A DNA stretch of 47,736 nt, taken from Phycisphaerae bacterium. Lineage in GTDB: Bacteria; Planctomycetota; Phycisphaerae; Sedimentisphaerales; Anaerobacaceae. Of the stretch, positions 9,094-17,360 are shown one piece after another (the first letter of the stretch is position 1; each line of letters opens with the position of its first letter). The stretch lies in contig JAPLMX010000111.1 in NCBI GenBank assembly GCA_026386805.1, forward strand, positions 1 to 47,736. The letters run 5' to 3'. Below the pieces are notes generated by a model that made no database searches, was not told the DNA's origin, and saw only the letters and a list, made by a program, of their open reading frames with translations. The position numbers and the translations under genes were made by a program.

Positions 9094-9402
9094 TCATCCC
9101 TTTGTGTAGACATATTCGGCCTGAGCGACGACTTTGCTTCTGAAGTACTTGCTGATAGCCTGCGGGGTCAGCAAATCAACCGGCTTGCCGAGGACGGCCT
9201 CAAGACTGTCCTTGATATCGGATAGCGCGAAAAAGCCTATCGTGGCATTGGGCTCGAAGTCGATGAGCACGTCCACATCGCTCTCTTCCGTGGGTGCGCC
9301 ATTGACATACGACCCGAAGATGGCCACTGACCTGATATCGGCCGGGTGAGGGACCTGTCGGATCGCTTCCCCCATTTTGTCTTTGATTTCCTGCTTCGTC
9401 AT
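9094..9402 (-). CDS. MNT-domain nucleotidyltransferase antitoxin (MntA-like)
   Basis: A 102-residue minimal nucleotidyltransferase starting at the ATG at 9402. It has the signature GSYVNGAPTEESDVDVLID: G30-S31 and the metal-binding pair D42/D44. In HepT-MntA systems this protein AMPylates the HEPN toxin and so neutralises it. Length and C-terminus (EYVYTKG) are normal. Its HepT partner immediately downstream is reduced to a C-terminal stub, so this is an antitoxin left without a toxin. The ribosome site is weak. Confidence 0.8.
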   Translation of the reverse strand: MTKQEIKDKMGEAIRQVPHPADIRSVAIFGSYVNGAPTEESDVDVLIDFEPNATIGFFALSDIKDSLEAVLGKPVDLLTPQAISKYFRSKVVAQAEYVYTKG

Positions 9403-9482
9403 ACGGACAAGTGTAGTTTCTCCGTAACCTTGTGTCAAATCGAATCGACAGGGCGGAACCAGTGTCCGTCTTGTTGGAGGCG

Positions 9483-11708
9483 TTAAGGACTCGTCCAACC
9501 AATCGCCTTGAGCATGGGCTGGATCTCCGGATTGGCCATGAACAAGCGCCAGCACAGTTGTGTGCGATAGTTCTCCATCATGACCACAATCGGGCCCTGG
9601 TCGATGGCCACGTAGCCGGGCGCAAACCACTTCTCCGTGGGGTGGAAGGCATCCAGGAAGCCGAAGGGTCCCCACAAGTCGCGGCCGTAGGTGTGGTAGA
9701 GGTGCTTGAGGGTCGCCCGGGACTCGTTGGGGACGTAGGGCATAGCGCTGAGCGCCGCCGTGGGAGCAATCGTGCCGTTATCGTTCGTAGGGCAGTGGGC
9801 GTTGTAGCCCCACGGATCGAAGCTGGCCGTCAAGCCCCATACCAGGCCGCTGTAACCGGCGTAGCCGCGCGGATTGTCCATGCAGTAGGCACGGTTGATC
9901 AGGGAGACATTCCGACTATTCTCAAAGTAATTGCAGTAGCTGTCCTTCTTGTCGCGCGGGTCAAAGCCCAGGAAGCTGTAGTGGGTGAAGAACAGCGGGC
10001 CGCCTTTCTCCGGGCCCACCCACTGCGGATAGCCGTAGTAGGTATTGCCGTTGACGTAGTCGGCCGCTTTGGCCCAGCCACGATCATAGCACGAGGCCGG
10101 GATCGCGTACGTCGGAGAGGCAATCGCCAGGAGATAGACGATCATGCACTCGTTGTAACCGCGAATGGCCATATTGATCTTCCAGTCGTACTTGGGAGAC
10201 CAGTGCCAGTAGAGCACTTCACTACGCGCCGACTGGCGGTACCAGCTCCATTCGACCTGCTCCCACATCCGCGTGGCCCGGCGGCGGATCTCGGTTTCCA
10301 CGGGGTCGCCGGCGTTGTTGAAGTACTGGCGGACCGTGAGCAGGCCCTGGACCACGTAGGCGGTTTCGACCAGGTCGCCGCCGTCATCGTACTGGCTGAA
10401 GGGCTGGGTCGCCCCCGTGCCGCCGTGAATCCAGTGGGACCAGGCGCCGTGGAAACGGGAAGCCTTCTCGTCCAGGAAGGTCAGAATCCGCAGGACGCGG
10501 CCGGCCGCCTCGGCCCGCGTGACGAATTGCCGCTCGGCGCCGATGCACAGGGCCATCAAGCCCATGCCGGTGCCGCCGGAGGTGCAGGTATCGGGGCTGT
10601 GACTGAATCCGTATCCCTCGCGGGCCAGTCCGCTGACCGGGTGGCCGTAATCCCAGAAGTAGCGAAAGACCGCTTCCTGCACGGACGTCAGAAGCTGCTC
10701 GTCGGTCATCGCGCCGGAGGCAGCCGAGACGACCTGGGAGGGCTCGGATTCCCCGCCGCTCCGGATGGCTACCGCCTTGACGCAATAGTAGTACGTTCGG
10801 TCGTTGACGCCGAAGAAGTCGCTATAGACGGAAGCCTTGTGCACCGAGTTATTGAGTTTGGTGAAGGGGCCTTGGGCCGAATCGGCGCGGTAGACGTTGT
10901 AGCCTTCCAGGTTAGGGTCCGTATCGAACGGCCAACGGAGATCGATTCTGCGGTCGTGACCGGTGGCGGTCACGTCCCGGGGAGCGGACGGCGGGGGAGG
11001 CGGAGTCGGGAGCTTTGCCTCCGCCAGAATGCCGATTTCCTCGGCCGCCAGGGCTCGGCGGTAAAGCTGTACGTCGTTGATGAGGCCGTTCCAGAAGCGG
11101 TTGGACGCCTGTCCGTTCTCGCCGATGAGGACCCGCTTCCAATTGCTGTTGATGCGGCCGTGGAGCGCCTTGGACTCGACGCAACTGCCGTCCTGGTAGA
11201 TCGAGAGCTGCGCCCCATCGTAGGCGCCGGCAATGTGGTGCCAGTTCCCGTCGTTCACGTCGCCGCTGTAGACTTCCGGCCAGCCCCCGCCGGTGAGGCC
11301 CAGGCAGAGAAACGCGATGCGATTATCGTCGCGCGTGCGGGCCAGGACCCAGTCGTCTCCCTTGGTGACGAGCGCGGTCCAGTTTCGGTCGAGCCGGCGG
11401 ACCTTGATCCAGCAGGCGACCGTGATTTCGTCGGAGAACGTCAGGGAGGGGTCCTCCCCGACGTCCAGGTAGCTGCCGCTGCCGTCGAGGTCCAGGCACC
11501 AGCCGCGTTGCGGATCGTTCGCCCAGGTCGCATGGCCGACGAGCGTGCCGTGGTGACCGCCGGCACTGTCGTGAGCGTTGCCGTCCAGTTTCCAGTGGCC
11601 GACCAGGCTCGGATCGACTCCCAGCGCACCAGCCAAACCCGCCGGCATAAGCACCAGTGCCAGTACCGATAGTACGGTGCCCACAATCCCCGAGGCTCTT
11701 CTTCCCAT
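9483..11708 (-). CDS. Secreted LamG-Fn3-glycoamylase protein (GH144-like)
   Basis: A 741-residue exported enzyme. The signal peptide occupies residues 1-28. A LamG/concanavalin-like domain at about 31-235 begins VGHWKLDG and includes the strand pattern ITVACWIKV and the segment NGLINDVQLYRRAL. A Pro-rich linker and a fibronectin type III domain (245-330; LEGYNVYRA) follow, then a glycoamylase-like alpha/alpha barrel (335-735) with FRYFWDYGHP, GGTGMGLMAL and TAALSAMPY. Glycoamylase domains (PF10091) occur in GH144 endo-beta-1,2-glucanases, so beta-1,2-glucan is a plausible substrate. GGAG precedes the ATG at 11708. It lies 125 bases downstream of the PA14/discoidin gene, separated from it by a hairpin terminator. 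Confidence 0.8.
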   Translation of the reverse strand: MGRRASGIVGTVLSVLALVLMPAGLAGALGVDPSLVGHWKLDGNAHDSAGGHHGTLVGHATWANDPQRGWCLDLDGSGSYLDVGEDPSLTFSDEITVACWIKVRRLDRNWTALVTKGDDWVLARTRDDNRIAFLCLGLTGGGWPEVYSGDVNDGNWHHIAGAYDGAQLSIYQDGSCVESKALHGRINSNWKRVLIGENGQASNRFWNGLINDVQLYRRALAAEEIGILAEAKLPTPPPPPSAPRDVTATGHDRRIDLRWPFDTDPNLEGYNVYRADSAQGPFTKLNNSVHKASVYSDFFGVNDRTYYYCVKAVAIRSGGESEPSQVVSAASGAMTDEQLLTSVQEAVFRYFWDYGHPVSGLAREGYGFSHSPDTCTSGGTGMGLMALCIGAERQFVTRAEAAGRVLRILTFLDEKASRFHGAWSHWIHGGTGATQPFSQYDDGGDLVETAYVVQGLLTVRQYFNNAGDPVETEIRRRATRMWEQVEWSWYRQSARSEVLYWHWSPKYDWKINMAIRGYNECMIVYLLAIASPTYAIPASCYDRGWAKAADYVNGNTYYGYPQWVGPEKGGPLFFTHYSFLGFDPRDKKDSYCNYFENSRNVSLINRAYCMDNPRGYAGYSGLVWGLTASFDPWGYNAHCPTNDNGTIAPTAALSAMPYVPNESRATLKHLYHTYGRDLWGPFGFLDAFHPTEKWFAPGYVAIDQGPIVVMMENYRTQLCWRLFMANPEIQPMLKAIGWTSP

Positions 11709-11759
11709 CGCTCATCTCCAGTCCTACGTGCACCTCATTATTTCTGGGTGATAATATGA

Positions 11760-11797
11760 ATGCCCGGGTGGCATCGCACGTGCGGCCACCCGGGCAT
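11760..11797 (-). terminator. Hairpin terminator behind the PA14/discoidin gene
   Basis: A perfect 13-bp stem: ATGCCCGGGTGGC at 11760-11772 pairs with 11785-11797 around a 12-base loop. On the minus strand it lies just past the stop of the gene at 11832 and is followed by a T/A-rich stretch (TTCATATTAT). Confidence 0.7.
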
Positions 11798-11831
11798 GTC
11801 AAGACCTTGATCCTAATGTACGCACATCCCG

Positions 11832-14558
11832 TTATTGCGCGGCGGGATGGCCGAAACCGATATCATCGAGGTACAGCATGCCGGCGGGGCCCGCCTTCGG
11901 GCTGGTCTTATCGCCGACGCCGAGCGTGATCGTCTGCACGGTCGTCAGGCTGACGCCCGTCAGGCTGCTCAGCGGAATCCGCCATTCGGTCCAGGCCCCT
12001 GTGGCACTGGCCGACGGATTCGGGTTGACCAGGGTCTTGGTCTTGCCGGCCTTGTCTTGGACCGTCAGGTACAACGGCGCCGGACCATTGGTCGGCATCG
12101 TTGCACCGATGGCCACCGCCTGCCACGAGCCGGTGACTGCGCCCGTGGTGGAGACGTTCGAGAACGCCGCCACGGTGGTCAGGGCCGCGTCGTGGCTGGT
12201 CACCGCCAGACCGAGGTAGACGCTCGTCCCCATCGTAATGGTGGTATCCGGGCCCAACTGCGTCCAGGTCTTGCCATCCGGCGAAGTCTCACACTTGAAG
12301 ACGTTGCCCGTGCGGGTGATTCGGACCCAGTACGGAGTCGTCACCGCCGTGCCGGTCCAGTCCGTGCTGGCGGCGGCGGCACTGGTCGTATCCCGGTGCT
12401 GGAACGAGCAACTGTTGGCCGCAGTCGCAGCCGTGGAGGCATGTTTGGAGCCGGCGTCGAGGGTCTCTCGAATCATCACGCAGGCCTTGGCCCAAACATT
12501 CGTGTTGACGATGCTGTCCACTAGAGCCGTGATCGAGCCGTTGCCGTTGAGCGACTTATAGGCGAAGCGGAACTCGTCGCCGCTGTTCCAGATGTCGGTG
12601 CCGCTGGCGCTCATGGTGAAGGTGTTGTTGCCGTTGTCGGCAAAGTCCACGGCCCGGCCGCGGAAGTACAGCGACAGGGTGTCGGCACCGTTGGCCGTCC
12701 AGTTCTGAGGCGAAGCGAAGGTCCGCTCCGCTTCCGAGTAATACGGGGCCTTGACGTTGTTGTACTCGAACGGCATGGCCTGCAGGCCACCGTGGACGAT
12801 CGTCTTCTCGGCGAACGGCGAGACATCGTATCCGACCTGCGAGCCGCCCTTGGCGGAGTCGGTCAGGCCGTCGATCCAGCTATCATAGATGCGATTGTCA
12901 TCATCGTTGTAGGCCTCGAAGTCATCCACAGGCAGGTATTCCTGCGTCGCGAAGCTCCAGACCTGGCCTTCATAGGGACCGGCGCCGCCGACTTCATTGA
13001 CCTTCCAGTAGTAGGTGGTCCCGAAGTTCAGAGAGGCAGGCGTAAGGCTGTGCTCGGCCGGAGCGCCAACCTGGGCCAAAGCGTTCTGGTCGGCGCCGAG
13101 GTACACGACATGCGATTCGGCCTCGCGGCCGGACCGCCAGTTCAGATCGGTATTGATACTGACGCCCGTCGCGGCGACCGTCGGCTGGGGCCCGAAGGCC
13201 TGCACCGGGACGTAGAGGAACCGCACCTCGCTAAAGCCGGTCTGCGTTGCCATGCCGCCCCAGTTCTGGTTGATCGTCAATTTGACGGACTTGGCCATGA
13301 CGCCGCCGAAGCTGACGGTGGTGTTGGCCGCATAATCCGGCAAACCGGTTCCCTGGCTAAACGGAGGCACGTCGGCCAAAGCCGTCCAAGTCGCACCGTC
13401 TACGGAGTACTCGACCGTGACGTCCTTGGCGCCGAAGCCGATGAACGCCTCGATCATCTGGTTGGAGTTCCACACCAGCAGCTTATCCAGCTTGTAGGCC
13501 TTGTCGAAATCATACTGGACCCAATTCGGCAACTCGCCTTTGCTCATCCACATCGTCGTTGTCTCGGTGCCGTGCAGGTCCCCGGTCAGGCCGGAGCCAT
13601 TGAGCGTGTTTTCCGGCCCCATGCTGGGCTGACTGCTCGACGCCGTGGCCGTGATGCCCGTGATCGGATAGGCAAACGGCTCCGCCGTGAACGTCCAGAC
13701 TTTTCCCTTGAAGGTCGTGCTGCTGGGGGGCGCATTGACTTCGTCGATCCGCCAGTAGTAGGTCTTGCCATATTCGGTCACGCCCTTGAGATCAAACGTG
13801 GCGGCCGCCTGGTCCTGACTGATGAGCACACCCCGCGGATCGGTTCGGCTGGCGTTATTGACGTCGGCAAGGACCGTACCGAGATAGACATCGTGCGAGG
13901 CGGCGAACTTCCCGTTCGCCCAGCTCAACGCGGCGTCGAGCGGCACGTCCACAGCGTCCGTCTCCGGCCCCGGAGATTTGGCCTTGGCCGGGGTGGGGGG
14001 GATGTGGGTGATGTAATTGGTCAGATAGGTCGGATTGGCGATGTCGCTGCTGATGCCCGGGCCCGTCCAGCCGAGGTCCATGTTATCGCCGCCGCCGGCC
14101 TCTTGAAAGAAGGCCATGACGGCCATGATCTGACCCTTCTGCAATTCCATGGGCGCGGAGTGCTGCGAGGCGTACTTCGTCCATTGGTCTATGCTGCACC
14201 AGCCGTCGACGTAGGCTACCTCTACGGCATTGGCCATTTCCTCATCCTGGCTGACGTACAACATGCCGTAATCGTCGCAGGCGTAATGGAACTGGTACGT
14301 GCCGGTCTCAGGGACGGTGACCCAACCATAGAACTTGGCCACGTAGTTGTCCCTCACATTACCAGGGTAATCTGACGTGTTTTGAATGACCTCCGCATCC
14401 GGCTTGGGTGTCGGATTGGCGAGGTTCCCGAGGAAGTCAATGATGGCCTGGCGGCTGGCACCAACGCCCGTCCACCACTCCTGCCGCATCATGGTGGCCG
14501 AGGCCGTTGTCGCCAGCATCAGACCGACAAAGAATGTTGTCCAAAGATACCTTTTCAT
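11832..14558 (-). CDS. Secreted PA14-Fn3-discoidin multidomain protein
   Basis: A 908-residue exported protein starting at the ATG at 14558, with GGAGG 9 bases upstream. Signal peptide 1-21 (ending A-S-A). Residues 25-190 form a PA14/GLEYA-like module (GWVTVPETGTYQFHYACDDY). Then an Fn3-like module (195-300; DVYLGT, TYYWRIDEVN), an F5/8-type-C (discoidin) domain (305-455; SSQPSMGPENTLNGSG, FSEVRFLYVP), a second Fn3-like module (460-540) and a jelly-roll region resembling DUF1349/LamG (545-780). The last 110 residues end in a beta strand MLYLDDIGFG typical of carbohydrate-binding jelly rolls. The Fn3-discoidin block is closely related to that of the protein at 23709-25532. It is probably a glycan- or surface-binding protein; no catalytic domain was recognised. 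Confidence 0.75.
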   Translation of the reverse strand: MKRYLWTTFFVGLMLATTASATMMRQEWWTGVGASRQAIIDFLGNLANPTPKPDAEVIQNTSDYPGNVRDNYVAKFYGWVTVPETGTYQFHYACDDYGMLYVSQDEEMANAVEVAYVDGWCSIDQWTKYASQHSAPMELQKGQIMAVMAFFQEAGGGDNMDLGWTGPGISSDIANPTYLTNYITHIPPTPAKAKSPGPETDAVDVPLDAALSWANGKFAASHDVYLGTVLADVNNASRTDPRGVLISQDQAAATFDLKGVTEYGKTYYWRIDEVNAPPSSTTFKGKVWTFTAEPFAYPITGITATASSSQPSMGPENTLNGSGLTGDLHGTETTTMWMSKGELPNWVQYDFDKAYKLDKLLVWNSNQMIEAFIGFGAKDVTVEYSVDGATWTALADVPPFSQGTGLPDYAANTTVSFGGVMAKSVKLTINQNWGGMATQTGFSEVRFLYVPVQAFGPQPTVAATGVSINTDLNWRSGREAESHVVYLGADQNALAQVGAPAEHSLTPASLNFGTTYYWKVNEVGGAGPYEGQVWSFATQEYLPVDDFEAYNDDDNRIYDSWIDGLTDSAKGGSQVGYDVSPFAEKTIVHGGLQAMPFEYNNVKAPYYSEAERTFASPQNWTANGADTLSLYFRGRAVDFADNGNNTFTMSASGTDIWNSGDEFRFAYKSLNGNGSITALVDSIVNTNVWAKACVMIRETLDAGSKHASTAATAANSCSFQHRDTTSAAAASTDWTGTAVTTPYWVRITRTGNVFKCETSPDGKTWTQLGPDTTITMGTSVYLGLAVTSHDAALTTVAAFSNVSTTGAVTGSWQAVAIGATMPTNGPAPLYLTVQDKAGKTKTLVNPNPSASATGAWTEWRIPLSSLTGVSLTTVQTITLGVGDKTSPKAGPAGMLYLDDIGFGHPAAQ

Positions 14559-14946
14559 TTCTTGCGTCCTCCACACAGAAGTTAAAGTTTAAGCAGACTC
14601 TCCCCCTACCGCGTTGTTCCGTCTCTTCTATTCGGCAGAAACCTCCTTTCTATTTAAAGGAAGCCATCGAGCGTGTTCGTTGACCTCAATCGTGCCTGAG
14701 GCACGACGTGGATTGCACACCTTCCACTCCTGCGTGCGCAACGACAATTCTCGCATCCCGGCCGCACGTTCCAGCCAGTACGCGAACCGCGTGGCGTCAC
14801 GCCTTAGATGATACGAGACCTTGTTGTCTTCGTCACTCCGGCATGCCAGTGGGAACTTTCGCAGCCGATACGTCCGATCATAACATATTGGAATGCCGAC
14901 CGCAACGACATTTTGACGGTTTACCCTGGCGCACCCGAGCCCAGCT
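14559..14946. other. Gap upstream of the PA14 gene
   Basis: No gene is supported. A short perfect hairpin (CGTGCC-TGA-GGCACG, 14692-14706) and a small stem around TTTAAA near 14655 lie upstream of the minus-strand PA14 gene and could belong to its leader. A minus-strand open frame covering 14628-15017 overlaps the next gene and has no family resemblance. Confidence 0.4.
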
Positions 14947-16857
14947 TCACTTGGCTCCACAGACGTTGAACATGCTATAAAAGGTATAGGTGTCACCGTA
15001 CTTCGGCGCCAGCGCATCGAACACGGCCTGGTTGTTCCCGCGGGCGTTCTTCACGACGCCGGAGATTTCGCGGAATTGACTCTGTACGTCCGGCTCAATC
15101 GTCCATCCGTGAGCCTCCGGGGGCGTCCTGGTCTCCAGGGCATGCACCAGCACGGCTTCGGCATACTGGCGCGGAAGCCGCTGGTAGCCCAACGGTCCCA
15201 GCAGCGGCAGGCAGCTCACCAAGTCGGCCCGTTGGTGTTTCAGAAGATAGTGCGCCATGAGGTACTCAAAGGCCAGCCGATGCCCCGGTGTGTCCTGCAA
15301 CAGCCTCTTGAGCATCGGTTCGAAGGAGACCCCTCCGACGGCATAGTCTACGGTTCCCTGCACCTGGCGCCAGACCTGGAGGAGGGGATGGCTCTCGGCC
15401 CGCGCGGGATCGGCGATGACATCTTGCCATTGGCGCACGTACGGCCCGCCGCCCACGTACTTCCGCAGGGCCCCGAAGGCGATCCGAGCGGATTCGTACT
15501 GCCCTTTGGTCAGATGAATTCGGACCAGCGCCTCCAGCACATAGGGGGAAGGTCCCTCGTTGTCCAGCAGTTCATAGGCATTCTTCTCTGCGGCGTTCGG
15601 GCAGCCCAGGTCCAGGAACAGCTCGAGCAGCTTGGCGTGCTGGAGACGTCCCATCAGGTCGTCGAAATTCAAGAACAAGGTCCGGGTGTCGTCCTGGGGA
15701 TAGGCGCATAGCTCGTCGCCCAGACGTCCCTGGTGCGCCAGGGCGCGATTGATGTCAAAGACGCCGCAGCGCGTGAAGGCGTGCCTGCCGCGCATGCGAT
15801 GGGCCAGGGCTATCACGGAGTCCCAGTCCCTCTGGCTCGCATAGTAGTGTAGCGCTCGTTCGTCACGGATGTGATTCCGCGAAAGCACCAGGCACAACAC
15901 GGCCGTTACCGTCACCAGGAGCATACGCACGCCGATCCGCAGGCGAGCATCGGCTTTCCATCGGCCGGCCTGCCTGGCGGGTTTCGCGGGTCGATCGCTT
16001 TTGCCCCGGCGACCCAGCCGCGTCCTTTCCGCCCGTGTGGTTAGGACCCCGCCCAGAAATGCCACCAGGATCAGGCCCGCAGCAAAGGCATACAGAACCG
16101 CCGTCAGCAGACTCGACAGGGGGGAAAACTCGTGGCCACCGGCCGCGTCCCAGAGGGTGCCGGCCGTATAGGTTGCCCGAGGTTCGAGGCCAAAGACAAA
16201 CCGGCCCAAGACAAAAGCTCCGCCACAGGCCAGCACGGCCTGGACAATCGCGGCGACGATCCTGCGGTGCCGCAGGGCCTCCGTCAGACACACCAGACAG
16301 GCCAGGACAAAGGCCGACGCGCCGGTCAGGTAGTACGCCAGCGCAAAGAGAACCAGGAACACGCCCAGCCGCGCCGGCAGGGTCTTCATGGGAATTGAGC
16401 CGTAGAGGATCGCCATCCAGACCGACAGTCCTATCGCCAGCAGGACCGCCAGAGGGTTGTCGTAGCGGCTATAGATCATCAGGGCGAGGATCGGCGGGAC
16501 CCAGGCCAGATCTCGGAGCCTGCCGGCTCCAACCGAGTGCAGTAGGCGCTGTGTTCCCATAAAGAGCACGCCTACCACGGCGACAATCACCAGGGCCCCC
16601 AGCGATGGGCTGCGGTACGTTTGCGCGAGCGACGCGGCCAGCGCGCTGAGGGGCCCCCCGGGAGTGCTGAATATGGCTCGGAGAAACGAACCCTCCCAGG
16701 AGAAGACCGGATAGGCCGTAAACACGCCGAATCCATAGTACAGCAGGTGAGGCTGGATTCCTTTCCAGACATAGATGAAAAGCCCCAGGAAAATGACTGC
16801 CCGCAGCCACAGTTCCAGTCTTCGGCGGTCCACTCGGCTCTCAGCGGCCATGCTCAT
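14947..16857 (-). CDS. Polytopic membrane protein, DUF6057-like
   Basis: A 636-residue inner-membrane protein. About ten hydrophobic segments fill residues 18-340 (for example AVIFLGLFIYVW, ALVIVAVVGVLFMG, VFLVLFALAYYL, LLVTVTAVLCLVLS). Then comes a soluble alpha-helical C-terminal half (350-636) with TPR-like pairs (RDWDSVIALAHRMRG, GQYESARIAFGALRKY). The arrangement matches DUF6057 proteins known from Bacteroidota. AAGGA lies 4 bases before the ATG at 16857, with a second ATG two codons on. It is divergent from the sulfotransferase cluster starting at 17146. Function is unknown; position suggests a partner for the secreted proteins encoded on either side. Confidence 0.65.
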   Translation of the reverse strand: MSMAAESRVDRRRLELWLRAVIFLGLFIYVWKGIQPHLLYYGFGVFTAYPVFSWEGSFLRAIFSTPGGPLSALAASLAQTYRSPSLGALVIVAVVGVLFMGTQRLLHSVGAGRLRDLAWVPPILALMIYSRYDNPLAVLLAIGLSVWMAILYGSIPMKTLPARLGVFLVLFALAYYLTGASAFVLACLVCLTEALRHRRIVAAIVQAVLACGGAFVLGRFVFGLEPRATYTAGTLWDAAGGHEFSPLSSLLTAVLYAFAAGLILVAFLGGVLTTRAERTRLGRRGKSDRPAKPARQAGRWKADARLRIGVRMLLVTVTAVLCLVLSRNHIRDERALHYYASQRDWDSVIALAHRMRGRHAFTRCGVFDINRALAHQGRLGDELCAYPQDDTRTLFLNFDDLMGRLQHAKLLELFLDLGCPNAAEKNAYELLDNEGPSPYVLEALVRIHLTKGQYESARIAFGALRKYVGGGPYVRQWQDVIADPARAESHPLLQVWRQVQGTVDYAVGGVSFEPMLKRLLQDTPGHRLAFEYLMAHYLLKHQRADLVSCLPLLGPLGYQRLPRQYAEAVLVHALETRTPPEAHGWTIEPDVQSQFREISGVVKNARGNNQAVFDALAPKYGDTYTFYSMFNVCGAK

Positions 16858-17070
16858 GCGGTCCTTGTCTTCCGGATCCCCGCCTTTTCCTGTGAGTTCC
16901 TCATCTCTCGGGCATTGTGCGGGTTAGCACACCTGTATCGAATATAGTGCATCACAATTGCTGCCGTCCAGGACAATTCACGGTTCCCCGGTTGACATCG
17001 AGCGTCGCCCCTTTGCAGCACGAAGCCCCGGGTGCCCACGTGCCCACGGGTGATCGCGCTTTTGTCTTCC

Positions 17071-17095
17071 AACTGACCCTGTTTTGAGGTATAAT
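17071..17095 (+). promoter_or_regulatory. Likely promoter of the arylsulfotransferase cluster
   Basis: A perfect TATAAT at 17090-17095 in otherwise GC-rich DNA, about 50 bases before the first start codon of the run. No good -35 box is visible at 16-18 bases; the nearest candidates are weak, so an activator or alternative sigma factor may be needed. Confidence 0.45.
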
Positions 17096-17145
17096 ACTTG
17101 TTGGCCGTCTTGTTCGATTGAGGGGGGGGCGAAGGAGGAGTGTTC

Positions 17146-17352
17146 GTGAAGAACGTCATGCTCTTGGTCGCATTGTCATGGCTGTTGGCGGCCCCGGTAT
17201 CACCTGCCGCAGCCGCCGGCGATCCGAATGCCGTGCCCGGCGATTTCCCGGAGTTTATCATCACCCAGAACGGGGAAACCGCGCTGATGGCCTTGGAGTC
17301 CGGGCGTAGAGGTGTGGAAGAGGCCAGAAGTACCTGGCAGTTTTGGAAGTGA
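17146..17352 (+). CDS. Small secreted ORF resembling a truncated ASST N-terminus
   Basis: About 68 residues from the GTG at 17146, which has AAGGAGG at a 7-base spacing. A clear signal peptide ends in A-A-A near residue 24. The mature part reads GDPNAVPGDFPEFIITQNGE and then diverges. The same P-x-D-F-P-x-x-x-I-T-x-N pattern starts the mature domains of the two arylsulfotransferase-fold proteins just downstream. It therefore looks like the surviving N-terminus of a third, truncated paralogue, or a short exported peptide derived from one. The stop lies 8 bases before the next start, so the genes are co-transcribed. Confidence 0.55.
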   Translation: MKNVMLLVALSWLLAAPVSPAAAAGDPNAVPGDFPEFIITQNGETALMALESGRRGVEEARSTWQFWK

Positions 17353-17360
17353 GGAATGAC

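Noticed and set aside
9432-11672. Long plus-strand frame opposite the glycoamylase gene
   Set aside because: Shadow of a high-GC gene: no ribosome site, no domain, Arg/Val/Gly-rich composition typical of antisense frames.
12792-14375. Long plus-strand frame opposite the PA14/discoidin gene
   Set aside because: Antisense shadow for the same reasons; the minus-strand product has clear domains and signal peptide.
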